Below, in pieces: positions 8,624 to 18,131 of a stretch of 64,000 nt of DNA. The notes under the pieces are model-generated. The model saw only the letters and a list, made by a program, of their open reading frames with translations. It was not told the DNA's origin and ran no database searches. Origin of the DNA: Alloalcanivorax dieselolei B5 (lineage in GTDB: Bacteria > Pseudomonadota > Gammaproteobacteria > Pseudomonadales > Alcanivoracaceae); the NCBI RefSeq assembly GCF_000300005.1, contig NC_018691.1:1550001-1614000 (forward strand). Reading direction: 5' to 3'. A program made the translations under genes and the position numbers. Position 1 is the stretch's first letter. Each line of letters begins with the position of its first letter.

Positions 8624-10042
8624 TCAGGCGCCGAGCATCATCTGCCCGCATACGCGGACCACATTGCCGGTCAGGCCCTGGGCGGCGGGGCTGGCGAAGA
8701 AGGCGATGGTTTCCGCCACATCCACTGGTTGGCCGCCCTGATTCATGGCGTTCATGCGCCGCCCGGCCTCGCGGATGGTGAACGGGATCGCCGCGGTCAT
8801 CTGCGTTTCGATGAAACCCGGTGCCACCGCGTTGATGGTGATGCCCTGGTCCGCGTATTCCTCGCGATACGCGTCCACCATGCCGATCACCGCGGCCTTG
8901 GAGCAGCCGTAGTTGGTCTGGCCGGTGTTGCCGGCGATGCCGGCGATGGAACTGATGGAGACGATGCGGCCACCTTCGCCCATGGCGCCGTCCGCGAGCA
9001 ACTGCTCATTGATGCGCAACTGGCTGGCGATATTGATGTTCAGCACCATGTCCCAGAGGTTTTCCGGCATGTTGCCGAGCATCTTGTCGCGGGTGACCCC
9101 GGCGTTGTGCACCAGGATATCCAGCCCGCCGTGTTCCTTGGCGGTCCGTGCGATAATCCCCGGTGCTTCATCGCTGGTAATGTCCAGTTCCAGGGTATGG
9201 CCGCCGATTTCGCCGGCCACTTTGTTCAGGTCCTCCGCCATGGGCGGAATATCCAGCACGATCACCTCGGCGCCGTCGCGGGCCAGGACCCGGGCGATGG
9301 CGGCGCCGATGCCCCGGGAGCCGCCGGTGACCAGGGCTTTTTTACCGGCCAGCGGGCGTTGCCAGTCAAAGCTCTCGGCGTCGAAGCCGGCCTGGCGGGC
9401 GCGCACCACCTGCCCGGAGACATAGGCGGATTTCGGTGACAGGAAGAATTGCAGCGGCGCGGCGAGCTGGCTCTCGGCCCCGGCTTCGGCATAGACCAAC
9501 TGAACCGTGGCGCCGCGTTTGATTTCCTTGCCGACCGAACGGGTAAAGCCTTCCAGGCCCCGTTGGGCGACCCGGGCGGCACCGCGCAGGGTTTCCGGGG
9601 TGCGGCCGATCACCAACACCCGGGCGCATTTGTCCAGCTTCTTGATTACCGGGTGGAAAAAGGCCCACAGTGCTTTCAGTTGATCCGGGTTCTCGATGCC
9701 GGTGGCGTCGAACACCAACCCTTTGAAGCGGGCATCGTCTTCACGGGTGGCGGTGTAATTGTCGGCGTTGACACCGGCGGCGGCCGCCTGCTTTTGCAGC
9801 TCGCTGGCGTTGCCGTTATTGGCCAGCACCGCCAGTTGCGCGCCGGGAGCGGTTTTCAGGGTGGCCAGAATGGTGTCCATGGCGCTGCCGCCCTCGGCGG
9901 CGCCCACCAGCACGCGGCCATCAATGAACGACGCCTGACCGGGCTGCCAGCGCTCCAGGATCACCGGGATCGGCAGATTGATGGCGTTGAAAAGGGCCTT
10001 GCCCACGGAAGAGTTGGCAATCGTCTGATAGGTATCGTTCAT
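8624..10042 (-). CDS. fabG: High-molecular-weight 3-oxoacyl-ACP/CoA reductase (FabG4-type SDR)
   Basis: A 472-residue protein, about twice the length of housekeeping FabG. The N-terminal ~210 residues form a Rossmann-like domain without an intact cofactor motif. The C-terminal half is a classical short-chain dehydrogenase: cofactor motif TGGSRGIGAAIA, NAG, catalytic Ser in SISSIAG and Tyr-Lys in TNYGCSKAA. It reduces 3-oxoacyl thioesters with NAD(P)H; large FabG4-type enzymes prefer acyl-CoA or long acyl chains. I use ATG 10042 with the AGGA site rather than the upstream in-frame start at 10096. It is divergent from the thiolase gene at 10264, a common pairing, and the two may share control. 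Confidence 0.88.
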   Translation of the reverse strand: MNDTYQTIANSSVGKALFNAINLPIPVILERWQPGQASFIDGRVLVGAAEGGSAMDTILATLKTAPGAQLAVLANNGNASELQKQAAAAGVNADNYTATREDDARFKGLVFDATGIENPDQLKALWAFFHPVIKKLDKCARVLVIGRTPETLRGAARVAQRGLEGFTRSVGKEIKRGATVQLVYAEAGAESQLAAPLQFFLSPKSAYVSGQVVRARQAGFDAESFDWQRPLAGKKALVTGGSRGIGAAIARVLARDGAEVIVLDIPPMAEDLNKVAGEIGGHTLELDITSDEAPGIIARTAKEHGGLDILVHNAGVTRDKMLGNMPENLWDMVLNINIASQLRINEQLLADGAMGEGGRIVSISSIAGIAGNTGQTNYGCSKAAVIGMVDAYREEYADQGITINAVAPGFIETQMTAAIPFTIREAGRRMNAMNQGGQPVDVAETIAFFASPAAQGLTGNVVRVCGQMMLGA

Positions 10043-10263
10043 GATCCTGTCCTTCGCCGTGCGATGTACGGAATGTCGACCCTTGGTGCGGAACACGCTT
10101 TGGGGTCACTGTTGGCTGCGTATTGAATCACCCGTCCGTGACACGCGGATTGACCCGCCTGGGAAACGCCAGGGGCGCCGTAGCCAATGAGGCGCGTCAA
10201 CGGAACGATAGACTGCGCTCATCTGTTAATCTTGGCGGAAACGCCATTGTGGAGGATTTGACT

Positions 10264-11550
10264 ATGCTGGCAGGCGACGCGGTTCGCAAGGTAGCCGTGG
10301 TAGGGGGTAACCGGATTCCCTTTGCCCGTTCCAATACGGTGTATTTCGGCGCAAGCAACCAGGACATGCTCACCGCCGCCCTCAACGGCCTGGTCGATCG
10401 CTTCAAGCTGCAGGGCGAGCGGGTCGGCGAAGTGGCCGCCGGCGCGGTGATGAAGCACTCCCGGGATTTCAATCTGGTGCGCGAGTCCGTGCTGGGCTCC
10501 CGTCTGGCGCCGGAAACCCCGGCCTATGACCTGCAACAGGCCTGCGGCACCGGCCTGGAAGCGGCCATTCTGGCGGCCAACAAGATTGCGCTGGGGCAAA
10601 TCGACAGTGCCATCGCCGGTGGCGTGGACACCACCTCCGACGCACCGCTGGGTGTGAACGAGGACGCCCGCAAGGTGTTCATGAACATCAACAAGGCGAA
10701 GACCAATGGCGAGAAAATCAAGGCGGCAGTGAAACTGCTCAACCCGAAAATGATCGTGCCGGACATTCCCCGTAACGCCGAGCCGCGCACCGGCCTGTCC
10801 ATGGGCGAGCATCAGGCGATCACCGCCGCCGAATGGGGTATCAACCGCGAGGATCAGGACGAGTTGGCCTGGCGTTCCCACCAGAATCTGGCCAAATCCT
10901 ACGAAGAAGGCTGGCAGGAAGACCTGATCACGCCGTTCAAGGGCCTGGAGCGCGACAACAACATGCGTGGCGATTCCACCCTGGAAAAGCTGGCGACCTT
11001 GAAGCCGGTATTTGGTGGGCCGGAAGGCACCATGACCGCCGCCAACTCCACACCGTTGACCGACGGTGCTTCCGCGGTGCTGCTGGCTTCCGAGCAATGG
11101 GCCGAGGAGCGGGGCTTGCCGGTGCAGGCGTACATCACCCACTGCGAAGTGGCGGCGGTGGATTTCGTCGGCAAGAAAGAAGGGCTGTTGCTGGCGCCGG
11201 CTTACGCGGTACCGCGCATGCTGGCCCGCGCCGGTCTCACCCTGCAGGATTTCGATTTCTATGAAATCCACGAGGCTTTCGCCTCCCAGGTGCTGAGCAC
11301 TCTGAAAGCCTGGGAAGACGAAACCTTCTGCAAGGAGCGGCTCGGATTGGACAAGCCGCTGGGCAGCATCGACCGTAACAAGCTCAACGTGAAAGGCTCT
11401 TCACTGGCCGCCGGCCACCCGTTCGCCGCCACCGGCGGGCGGATTCTGGCCAATGCCGCCAAGCTGCTGAACCAGAAAGGCTCCGGCCGTTGCCTGATTT
11501 CCATTTGCGCCGCCGGTGGCCAGGGCGTGGTGGCGATCGTCGAGAAGTAA
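10264..11550 (+). CDS. Acetyl-CoA C-acyltransferase (thiolase, FadI-like)
   Basis: A 428-residue thiolase. The nucleophilic Cys lies in QQACGTGLEA, the catalytic His in GHPFAATGGR, the second Cys in CAAGGQGVV near the C-terminus, and EIHEAFASQ is the NEAF-type motif. Sequence style is FadI-like rather than the short-chain PhaA/AtoB type, so long acyl chains are likely substrates for thiolytic cleavage in beta-oxidation. An open frame continues upstream to 10123, but GGAGG at 10251-10255 places the start at 10264. It is divergent from the FabG4-type reductase; together with the MaoC, FabG and thioesterase genes nearby it covers several steps of acyl-CoA metabolism. Confidence 0.88.
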   Translation: MLAGDAVRKVAVVGGNRIPFARSNTVYFGASNQDMLTAALNGLVDRFKLQGERVGEVAAGAVMKHSRDFNLVRESVLGSRLAPETPAYDLQQACGTGLEAAILAANKIALGQIDSAIAGGVDTTSDAPLGVNEDARKVFMNINKAKTNGEKIKAAVKLLNPKMIVPDIPRNAEPRTGLSMGEHQAITAAEWGINREDQDELAWRSHQNLAKSYEEGWQEDLITPFKGLERDNNMRGDSTLEKLATLKPVFGGPEGTMTAANSTPLTDGASAVLLASEQWAEERGLPVQAYITHCEVAAVDFVGKKEGLLLAPAYAVPRMLARAGLTLQDFDFYEIHEAFASQVLSTLKAWEDETFCKERLGLDKPLGSIDRNKLNVKGSSLAAGHPFAATGGRILANAAKLLNQKGSGRCLISICAAGGQGVVAIVEK

Positions 11551-11670
11551 GAGCGCTGGCACGCTAGCACGCAACACGCTTGCACGCGAGGAAGAAGGAC
11601 GGCGCGGTCTGTTGACCGCGCTATTTTTATTGGATCGGGCGTTGACCAAACTGGTTCTGGTAACGTCTTA

Positions 11671-11750
11671 TGTTGCGTGTTGCGTGTTGCGTGTTGCGTG
11701 TTGCGTGTTGCGTGTTGCGTGTTGCGTGTTGCGTGTTGCGTGTTGCGTGT
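11671..11750. repeat. Heptanucleotide tandem repeat, 11 copies of TGTTGCG
   Basis: Eleven perfect head-to-tail copies of the 7-mer TGTTGCG (11671-11747) plus three bases of a twelfth. The array ends three bases before the stop codon of the thioesterase gene read from the other strand. A short stretch at 11571-11592 carries related sequence in the opposite orientation (GCACGCAACACGC). Perfect short-unit arrays of this length are prone to slippage. Confidence 0.97.
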
Positions 11751-11753
11751 CTG

Positions 11754-12614
11754 TCACATCTTCCGCATCAACCCTTCCTGGGCCACCGAAGCCACCAACT
11801 CCCCCTGCTGATTGAAAATCTGACCGCGATTGAAACCGCGGCCATCGGCGGCGATGGGGCTGTCGCTCTGGTAGAACAGCCAGTCATTGATATTCACGGG
11901 GCGGTGGAACCACAGAGCGTGGTCCAGGCTCGCCATCTGATGGTCACGGGTGAGGAAGCTCAGGCCATGGGGCAGCATTGCCGTTCCCATCAGACTGTGA
12001 TCACTGACGTAGGCGAGAATGCACTGGTGCAGCACCGGATCCTCCGGCAGTGTTTCCGGCGCGCGCATCCACACCTGACGTAATGGCGGCGCCGGTTCCG
12101 GGCGCAAAGGATGGCGTTTCACCACCGGCCTCATCTCCAGCGGCTTTCTTCTCAGCATGGCGTTGCGGAAGTTCTCCGAGATATCTTCCTGTTCCAGATA
12201 CTGGCGGTTCAGTTCCTGTTCGGTGAGCAGGCCGTCCGGGCCCTCGGGCACCGGGGCGTCGCATTGGTGTGAAGGGCCTTCCGCTGGCAGGGTGAAGGAC
12301 GCCGACAGGTCGAAGATCGGCCGGCCGCGTTGTTCCGCGACCACCCGGCGGGTGGAAAAGGTCTGGCCGTCGCGCACCCGTTCCACCCGATAGATAATCG
12401 CTTCCCGGGCGTCTCCGGGGCGTAGAAAATAGCTCTGCAAGGAATGAGCGGTGCGGCCGGGTACGCTGTGGCAGGCCGCGCGCAGTGCCTGGCCGAGCAC
12501 CTGGCCACCGAAGATGCGCGGACCGACGATATTGCGGCCTTCGCCTTGATAGAGATCGGGTTCCAGTTCGGTGAGGTCAAGCAGTTGCAGCAAATCGGAA
12601 AGATCGGTATGCAT
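11754..12614 (-). CDS. tesB: Acyl-CoA thioesterase II
   Basis: A 286-residue double hot-dog protein, the normal TesB length. Family motifs include RIFGGQVLGQALRAA, HSLQSYFLRPGD in the first domain, and ASLDHALWFHRP with the active-site Asp in the second. It hydrolyses medium- and long-chain acyl-CoA to free acid and CoA. The ribosome site upstream of ATG 12614 is weak. Its stop codon is directly followed by the 7-bp tandem array, so transcripts running past the stop carry the repeat as ACACGCA units in the 3' end. Confidence 0.92.
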   Translation of the reverse strand: MHTDLSDLLQLLDLTELEPDLYQGEGRNIVGPRIFGGQVLGQALRAACHSVPGRTAHSLQSYFLRPGDAREAIIYRVERVRDGQTFSTRRVVAEQRGRPIFDLSASFTLPAEGPSHQCDAPVPEGPDGLLTEQELNRQYLEQEDISENFRNAMLRRKPLEMRPVVKRHPLRPEPAPPLRQVWMRAPETLPEDPVLHQCILAYVSDHSLMGTAMLPHGLSFLTRDHQMASLDHALWFHRPVNINDWLFYQSDSPIAADGRGFNRGQIFNQQGELVASVAQEGLMRKM

Positions 12615-12722
12615 GGAATCGCTCTTGTTCTTTGACGGTCTGGACAGCGGCGGGGCTGCCGGAAAAGGCTCAAAGTGACCGGATGTGGCGGATTTTGCAA
12701 GAGGGTAAAGGGGGTTGACGGT

Positions 12723-12761
12723 CTTAACAATGGGTTAAGATTCCATTCAGGGAAGGTTAAG
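12723..12761 (+). promoter_or_regulatory. Candidate operator of the PepSY/two-component operon
   Basis: CTTAAC (12723-12728) and GTTAAG (12734-12739) form an inverted pair. A second GGTTAAG follows exactly 22 bases after the first GGTTAAG (12733-12739 and 12755-12761), about two helical turns. Direct repeats with such spacing are typical of OmpR/PhoP/PmrA-class sites. A -35-like TTGACG lies at 12715-12720. Autoregulation by the response regulator at 13442 is inferred. Confidence 0.5.
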
Positions 12762-12819
12762 CGGTGACGAATAAAGTGATTCCCGTACCCCAACGGAAGT
12801 GACTTAAAGGAGATACCCC

Positions 12820-13134
12820 ATGCAAGCCAAGAAAGCGATGCTGACCGCCCTGTTTCTCGGTACCGCCACCCTGACCGCCGGCGCCTACGCCGACGATGTG
12901 GGTCCCGACCAGGCCATGAAACTGGTTCAGGAAGGCAAAGTGAAGTCCTTCGAGGAGCTGAATAAAGCGGCTCTGGACCAGCATCCCAATGCCAGGATCG
13001 AGGAAACCGAGCTGGAAAAAGAGTTCGGCGGTTATGTCTACAAAGTGGAGCTGCGTGACCAGGACAACGTCCAGTGGGACGTTGAACTGAACGCCGCCAA
13101 CGGTGAAGTGATTCGTAACGAACGGGACGACTGA
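12820..13134 (+). CDS. Exported PepSY-domain protein 1
   Basis: A 104-residue protein with a signal peptide (about residues 1-23, ending TAGAYA before DDVG). The mature part is a single PepSY domain: QAMKLVQEGKVKSFEEL, then LEKEFGGYVYKVELRDQDN and ELNAANGEVIRNERDD. PepSY domains occur in periplasmic inhibitors and sensors. It is first in a four-gene operon; its TGA overlaps the next ATG (TGATG). AAAGGAG precedes the start. Small PepSY proteins beside PhoPQ/QseBC-like two-component systems are thought to modulate signalling or respond to it, but the ligand is unknown. Confidence 0.85.
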   Translation: MQAKKAMLTALFLGTATLTAGAYADDVGPDQAMKLVQEGKVKSFEELNKAALDQHPNARIEETELEKEFGGYVYKVELRDQDNVQWDVELNAANGEVIRNERDD

Positions 13135-13442
13135 TGTCTTTACCCCTCCGCGGGGCGGCAACCGCCGCCCTGTTGGTCTTGAGCGGTTCGCTGCCGGCGC
13201 TGGACGTGGGGCACGACGAAGCCTTGCGCCTGCGGCAAGAGGGCCGCATCCAGCCGTTTGAACAGATTCTGGCCGAAGCGTTGCGCCAGTACCCCGGCGG
13301 ACAATTGCTGGAGGCGGAACTGGAGCGCGAGGACGGTCATCTGATTTACGAGATCGAGTTGCTGACGCCGGATGGTGTGGTGCGGGAACTGGAGCTCGAC
13401 GCTCGTACCGGCAACATTCTCAAGGACGACGTGGACGACTGA
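13134..13442 (+). CDS. Exported PepSY-domain protein 2
   Basis: A 102-residue paralogue of the preceding protein with the same plan: a signal peptide (about residues 1-22) and one PepSY domain ([54 protein letters not shown]). Sequence similarity to the first protein is visible over the whole mature region, so the pair arose by tandem duplication. It overlaps both neighbours by single bases (TGATG at each end), implying tight translational coupling to the response regulator. Confidence 0.85.
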   Translation: MSLPLRGAATAALLVLSGSLPALDVGHDEALRLRQEGRIQPFEQILAEALRQYPGGQLLEAELEREDGHLIYEIELLTPDGVVRELELDARTGNILKDDVDD

Positions 13443-14110
13443 TGCGCCTGCTATTGGTGGAAGACAACGTGGCCCTGGCCGACCAGCTCAATCCGTTGTT
13501 GCGTGATCACGGTTACGCGGTGGACTGGCTGGCGGATGGCCGCGACGCTCTGGTGCGCGTACATGATGACCCTTATGACCTGGTGATTCTGGATCTGGGG
13601 CTGCCCGGCCTGGGCGGCCTGGACGTGTTGAAACAATGGCGCGAGGAAGGCGTCACGGTGCCGGTGCTGATCCTCACCGCCCGGGACAGCTGGGCGGAGC
13701 GGGTGGATGGTCTGCGCGCCGGCGCCGATGATTATCTGACCAAGCCGTTCCATCCCGAGGAGTTGCTGCTGCGAGTGCAGGCGGTGCTGCGCCGTAGCCA
13801 TGGCAACGCCAACCAGGCCTGTCTGAACGTGGGCGGCGTGGAACTGGACGAGGAGCGGCAAAGCGCCTGGCTGGAAGGCAACGAAATAGCGCTGACCGGC
13901 GCGGAATTCCGGCTGCTGCGTTATTTCATGCTGAACGCCGGCAAACTGCTGTCGCGGATGCAATTGGCCGATCATCTCTATGACGGTGAGAGCGAGCGGG
14001 ACAGCAACGTGCTGGAAGTCCATATCAATCGCGTACGCCGCAAGCTCGGGGCTCCGGTGATCCAGACCCGGCGCGGGCAAGGCTACGTCTTCACCGGATT
14101 GCCCCGGTGA
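13442..14110 (+). CDS. OmpR-family response regulator
   Basis: A 222-residue regulator with a receiver domain (phospho-acceptor D51 in ILDLGLPG, acidic pair E7-D8, Lys in YLTKPF) and a C-terminal winged helix ([25 protein letters not shown]). Sequence style resembles PhoP/QseB/PmrA. It is the cognate partner of the kinase at 14107, with which it overlaps (GTGA). It probably controls its own operon through the GTTAAG repeats at 12723-12761. The signal is unknown; cations, lipid A stress or antimicrobial peptides are family-based guesses. Confidence 0.92.
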   Translation: MRLLLVEDNVALADQLNPLLRDHGYAVDWLADGRDALVRVHDDPYDLVILDLGLPGLGGLDVLKQWREEGVTVPVLILTARDSWAERVDGLRAGADDYLTKPFHPEELLLRVQAVLRRSHGNANQACLNVGGVELDEERQSAWLEGNEIALTGAEFRLLRYFMLNAGKLLSRMQLADHLYDGESERDSNVLEVHINRVRRKLGAPVIQTRRGQGYVFTGLPR

Positions 14111-15423
14111 CCTCCATTGCCGGCCGTCTCGGTGTCAGTTTGTTCGTCAGTTTGCTGCTGGCCGGCATCCTGGTGGGGCAGGGCGCGCTGTGGTGGCTGG
14201 ACCAACGTCAGCGGCAAGTGATGACCGCCAATCTGCGCGATGAAGCGGTCAGTGTGCTGGCGGCGATTTCCCAAGGGCCGTCCGGGCTGCAGCTGGAACA
14301 GCCGATGCTGGATCCGGCCTACCGCCAGCCGTTTTCCGGCCGCTATTTCATGGTGTCTTTTGATGACCACATCTGGCGCTCGCGATCCCTCTGGGATCAG
14401 CGCATGGCGGACACCGAAAGCCGTGGTCTCGATAACGAACTGGTACCGGGGCCGGATGGCCAGCAGTTGCTGCGTTATCGCGGCGACTACGAAATTTACG
14501 GCCGCAAACTGGCTATCGTGGTGGCCCAGGACTATACCCCGCAGTTGGAAAATTTCCGCAATACCCGCTCCGTGAGCCTGCTGGCATGGGTATTGATCCT
14601 GTCCGGCCTGGCGGCGGCGCAGCTTTGGTTGATCCGTCGTGGTCTGCGACCGCTCAACGAGGCTCGCCGCCAGATTGAGCAACTGCGTGACGGTGAGCGC
14701 ACCGAGCTGGATTGCGACGTGCCCACGGAATTGCGGCCGCTGGTGCAGGAAGTGAACCGGTTGTTGGGGCACACCGACCAGCAGTTGCGTCGCTCCCGTC
14801 ACGCCATTGGCGATCTCGGACACGCCTTGAAAACGCCTTTGGCGGTACTGCGTAACCGCTGCGATGAAAACCTGCAACGTGATCATCCGGATCTGTACCG
14901 CTTGCTGGATGAGCAACTGGCCCAGGTGGAGGACACCGTGCGCCGAGCGTTGAATCGGGCCAGGGTCGCCGCCGGTGCCACCCCCGGCACCCTGTTTCAC
15001 CCGGACCAGGATCTGGTGGCGCTACGGGACACCATGATCCAGGTTTACGGGAATCGCTGCCGCATCGAACTGATCGGCACCGAGCTGCCGCCGCAGCCGG
15101 TGGAGCGGGATGACATGCTGGAAGTGCTGGGCAATCTGATGGATAACGCCTGCAAGTGGGCTCGCGGCCGGGTGTCGGTGCGTCTTTGGCGGGAGCCCGA
15201 GGCGTTGTGGCTGAGTGTCGAGGATGACGGCCCCGGCATCGAACCGGCGCGCCGCGACCAGGTGATCCGCAGAGGCGAGCGCCTTGATCAGCGCGTGGCC
15301 GGCCACGGCCTCGGGCTGGCCATCGTCAGTGACACCGCCGAGGCTTACGGCGGCGAACTGACGCTGGGGCACAGTGAGGCGCTTGGTGGTCTGATGGCGC
15401 GGGTGTACTGGCCGCTCAGGTGA
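14107..15423 (+). CDS. Sensor histidine kinase
   Basis: A 438-residue membrane kinase. One transmembrane helix lies at about 10-30, a periplasmic sensor at about 31-153, a second helix at about 155-176, then a HAMP-like linker and the H box [15 protein letters not shown] with H239. The ATPase part shows [10 protein letters not shown] (N box), VEDDGPGI (G1) and GHGLGLAIV (G2). The PhoQ-like H-box ([10 protein letters not shown]) agrees with the PhoP/QseB type of the regulator. The start is GTG, overlapping the regulator stop. Its last eight bases overlap the convergent TetR gene. The two PepSY proteins of the operon are candidate periplasmic partners. Confidence 0.9.
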   Translation: MTSIAGRLGVSLFVSLLLAGILVGQGALWWLDQRQRQVMTANLRDEAVSVLAAISQGPSGLQLEQPMLDPAYRQPFSGRYFMVSFDDHIWRSRSLWDQRMADTESRGLDNELVPGPDGQQLLRYRGDYEIYGRKLAIVVAQDYTPQLENFRNTRSVSLLAWVLILSGLAAAQLWLIRRGLRPLNEARRQIEQLRDGERTELDCDVPTELRPLVQEVNRLLGHTDQQLRRSRHAIGDLGHALKTPLAVLRNRCDENLQRDHPDLYRLLDEQLAQVEDTVRRALNRARVAAGATPGTLFHPDQDLVALRDTMIQVYGNRCRIELIGTELPPQPVERDDMLEVLGNLMDNACKWARGRVSVRLWREPEALWLSVEDDGPGIEPARRDQVIRRGERLDQRVAGHGLGLAIVSDTAEAYGGELTLGHSEALGGLMARVYWPLR

Positions 15424-16030
15424 TGTCTTCGCCGAGGCGCAGGCCGGCGATCATCAAATCCACCGCCTGATCGCTGACCGCCTCCATGTCATCCTGGTCC
15501 AGGTAGATGCCGTCCAGCAGCAGCCGGCTCAGACCGTGCAGGGTGGCCCAACTGGCCTGGGCCAGCCGCAGCGGGTCCACGCCCGGCGGCAGGCGGGTGG
15601 CCAGCGGCGGCCGGTACATCAGCTCGATATAGCGGCGGAAACAGCCGTGGGCCACCCGGGTCAACGATTCGGTGGGGCGTCCGGTTTTCCACAGGGTGCG
15701 ACCGAACATCAATTCATACTGTTCCGGATCCTGGCTGGCGAAGCGCAAATAAGCGTGGACGAAGCGGCGCAGACCCCGGGCCGGCTCCGTCTCCAGATCC
15801 CCTTCTTCCATCAGCGCTTCCAGCTTGCGGAAGCCCTGTTCCGCCAGCGCGCACAGCAGCGCGTTCTTATCCGCGAAATGATGATAGGGCGCGGTGCGTG
15901 AAACCCCGGCCCGCTCCGCCAGACGCCTCAGTGACAGCCCCTCAATGCCCTGTTCGCGTAGCAGCACGGCGGCTTCGCGCAGCAGCGTGGCATGCAGGTC
16001 GCCGTGGTGGTAGCGGGCGGTTTGGCTCAT
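15416..16030 (-). CDS. TetR-family regulator, probably of fadH
   Basis: A 204-residue regulator beginning MSQTARYHHGDLHATLL. The helix-turn-helix is LSLRRLAERAGVSRTAPYHH (about residues 35-54); the C-terminal domain is of the WHG type. I start at ATG 16030; an in-frame start at 16060 would lie inside the operator. It is divergent from fadH with an 88-base gap containing the palindrome CTTGACAGTGTCAAG. It therefore probably represses itself and fadH, with a fatty acyl ligand as the simplest inference. Confidence 0.87.
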   Translation of the reverse strand: MSQTARYHHGDLHATLLREAAVLLREQGIEGLSLRRLAERAGVSRTAPYHHFADKNALLCALAEQGFRKLEALMEEGDLETEPARGLRRFVHAYLRFASQDPEQYELMFGRTLWKTGRPTESLTRVAHGCFRRYIELMYRPPLATRLPPGVDPLRLAQASWATLHGLSRLLLDGIYLDQDDMEAVSDQAVDLMIAGLRLGEDIT

Positions 16031-16046
16031 CGGGACTCCCGGATAT

Positions 16047-16061
16047 CTTGACAGTGTCAAG
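16047..16061. promoter_or_regulatory. Palindromic operator between tetR and fadH
   Basis: CTTGACAGTGTCAAG is a perfect 7+1+7 palindrome between the divergent TetR gene and fadH. It contains a -35-like TTGACA (16048-16053) reading towards fadH. Position and symmetry fit a TetR dimer site. Confidence 0.65.
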
Positions 16062-16118
16062 ACAGTATCCTAACTTGACGGCGTCCAGATCAAGCCGCCG
16101 CCAATTTGGAGAGCACTG

Positions 16119-18131
16119 ATGAGCGATTACTCGCGCCTGCTTTCGCCCCTGGACCTGGGGCACACACAGCTGAAAAACCGGGTCATCATGGGGTCCATGC
16201 ACACCGGACTCGAGGACCGTTTCTGGCAGTTTCCGAAACTGGCGGCGTATTTCGCCGAGCGCGCCCGTGGTGGTGTCGGCCTGATCGTCACCGGCGGCTT
16301 CAACCCCAACCGGCGCGGCTGGTTCTATCCGTTGGCGGGCACCTTCAACAGCCGCCTGGATGTGCGTAATCATCGTCTGGTCACCGACGCGGTGCATCGC
16401 GAGGGCGGCAAGATCGTGCTGCAGGTACTGCACGCTGGCCGCTACAGCTATCACCCGTTCTCCGGTTCCGCCTCGGCGATCAAAAGTCCGATCAACCCGT
16501 TCAAGCCCAAGGCCCTGTCCACCCGCGAAGTGCGCCGCACCGTGCAGGATTTCGCCCGTACCGCGGCGCTGGCCAAACAGGCCGGTTACGACGGTGTCGA
16601 GATCATGGGGTCGGAAGGCTATCTGATTAACCAGTTCACCGCGCCGCGCACCAACAAGCGCACCGATCAATACGGTGGCTCGGCGGAAAACCGCCGCCGC
16701 TTCCCGGTGGAAATCGTGGCGGAGACCCGTCGCCGGTGCGGCGATGATTTCATCGTCATGTACCGGCTCTCCGCCATTGACCTGGTGCCGGACGGCTGCA
16801 CCCGGGAAGAAGTGCTGGCATTGGCGCGGGAAGTGGAAGGCGCCGGAGCGTCGTTGATCAATACCGGTATCGGTTGGCATGAAGCGCGAGTGCCGACCAT
16901 CGTGACATCGGTGCCCCGGGCCGCCTTCGCTGAGATCACCAAACAGATCAAGGATCAGGTGTCGATCCCGGTGGTGGCGTCAAACCGTATCAATGACCCG
17001 GATGTGGCCGAGGACATTCTGGCCAACGGCTGGGCCGATGCGGTCTCCATGGCGCGGCCGATGCTGGCGGATCCGGAGTTCGTGCGTAAGACCGAACAGG
17101 GGCGGGTGGATGAGATCAACACCTGTATCGCTTGTAACCAGGCCTGTCTGGACCACACCTTTGAGCTGAAGCGGGCGTCCTGTCTGGTCAATCCGCGCGC
17201 CTGCCACGAAACCGAACTGGTCTATCTGAAGACCGCCAAGCCGAAACGGGTCGCGGTGGTGGGGGCCGGCCCGGCGGGGCTGGCCTGCGCCACGGTGGCG
17301 GCGGAACGGGGGCACCGGGTCACGCTGTTCGATCAGGCGGATGCCATCGGCGGCCAGTTCAATATGGCCAAGCGTATCCCGGGCAAGGAAGAGTTTTACC
17401 ACACCCTGCGCTACTTCCAGCGGCGTCTGGAAGTGACCGGCGTCGAGCTGCGCCTGGGCCAGCGGGTCACCACCGAGGAACTGCAACAGCAGGGCTTCGA
17501 CGAGATCGTGGTGGCCACGGGCGTGGTGCCGCGCACGCCGTCAATCCCGGGTGTTGATCATGCCAAGGTGGTGTCCTACGTGGACGTCCTGCAGGGCAAG
17601 GTCGAGGTAGGGGAGAAAGTCGCTATCATTGGCGCCGGCGGCATTGGCTTCGATGTGGCGGAATTCCTGGCCGAGGCCCCCCGTGAAGGCCATCAGCCGT
17701 TGCCAGAATGGCTGGACGAGTGGGGCGTGGACTTCACTTCTGACGCGCGCGGTGGTCTGGTGGAACCGGAACCTCCGAAACCGCAACGGCATTTGTATCT
17801 GTTGCAGCGCAAGGACAGCTCCGTGGGCAAGGGGCTGAACAAGACCTCGGGCTGGGTGCATCGGGCCACCTTGAAACAGCGCCAGGTGGAAATGCTGCCC
17901 GGCTGTGATTACCAAAAGGTGGATGACCAGGGGCTGCATCTGACGGTGAACGGCGAAGCCCGGTTACTGGACGTGGATCACGTGGTGCTTTGCGCTGGCC
18001 AGGAGCCGCTCAAGGAACTGTATCGGGAAGGTGAGGAGAATCTTCATTTGATCGGTGGTGCGCAACTGGCGGCGGAGCTGGATGCCAAGCGGGCCATTCG
18101 CCAGGGCGCCGAACTAGCCGCGGCGCTATAA
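16119..18131 (+). CDS. fadH: 2,4-dienoyl-CoA reductase (NADPH), FadH
   Basis: A 670-residue three-part flavoenzyme of the length typical for FadH. The N-terminal TIM barrel binds FMN (LLSPLDLGHTQLKNRVIMG at the start, GSEGYLINQFTAPRTNKRTD). A Cys cluster for 4Fe-4S follows (CIACNQACLD then a Cys at RASCLVN). The C-terminal half has FAD and NADPH sites (VAVVGAGPAGLACA, VAIIGAGGIGFDVAEF). It reduces 2,4-dienoyl-CoA formed from unsaturated fatty acids so they can re-enter beta-oxidation. The start at 16119 is behind TTGGAGAG. It makes functional sense near a desaturase and a cis/trans isomerase. Its stop overlaps the U-tract of the terminator of the opposing gene. Confidence 0.95.
   Translation: MSDYSRLLSPLDLGHTQLKNRVIMGSMHTGLEDRFWQFPKLAAYFAERARGGVGLIVTGGFNPNRRGWFYPLAGTFNSRLDVRNHRLVTDAVHREGGKIVLQVLHAGRYSYHPFSGSASAIKSPINPFKPKALSTREVRRTVQDFARTAALAKQAGYDGVEIMGSEGYLINQFTAPRTNKRTDQYGGSAENRRRFPVEIVAETRRRCGDDFIVMYRLSAIDLVPDGCTREEVLALAREVEGAGASLINTGIGWHEARVPTIVTSVPRAAFAEITKQIKDQVSIPVVASNRINDPDVAEDILANGWADAVSMARPMLADPEFVRKTEQGRVDEINTCIACNQACLDHTFELKRASCLVNPRACHETELVYLKTAKPKRVAVVGAGPAGLACATVAAERGHRVTLFDQADAIGGQFNMAKRIPGKEEFYHTLRYFQRRLEVTGVELRLGQRVTTEELQQQGFDEIVVATGVVPRTPSIPGVDHAKVVSYVDVLQGKVEVGEKVAIIGAGGIGFDVAEFLAEAPREGHQPLPEWLDEWGVDFTSDARGGLVEPEPPKPQRHLYLLQRKDSSVGKGLNKTSGWVHRATLKQRQVEMLPGCDYQKVDDQGLHLTVNGEARLLDVDHVVLCAGQEPLKELYREGEENLHLIGGAQLAAELDAKRAIRQGAELAAAL

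Noticed and set aside
8454-8651. Short minus-strand frame over the 8.5 kb repeat
   Set aside because: Entirely made of the hairpin repeat plus the fabG end; not a gene.
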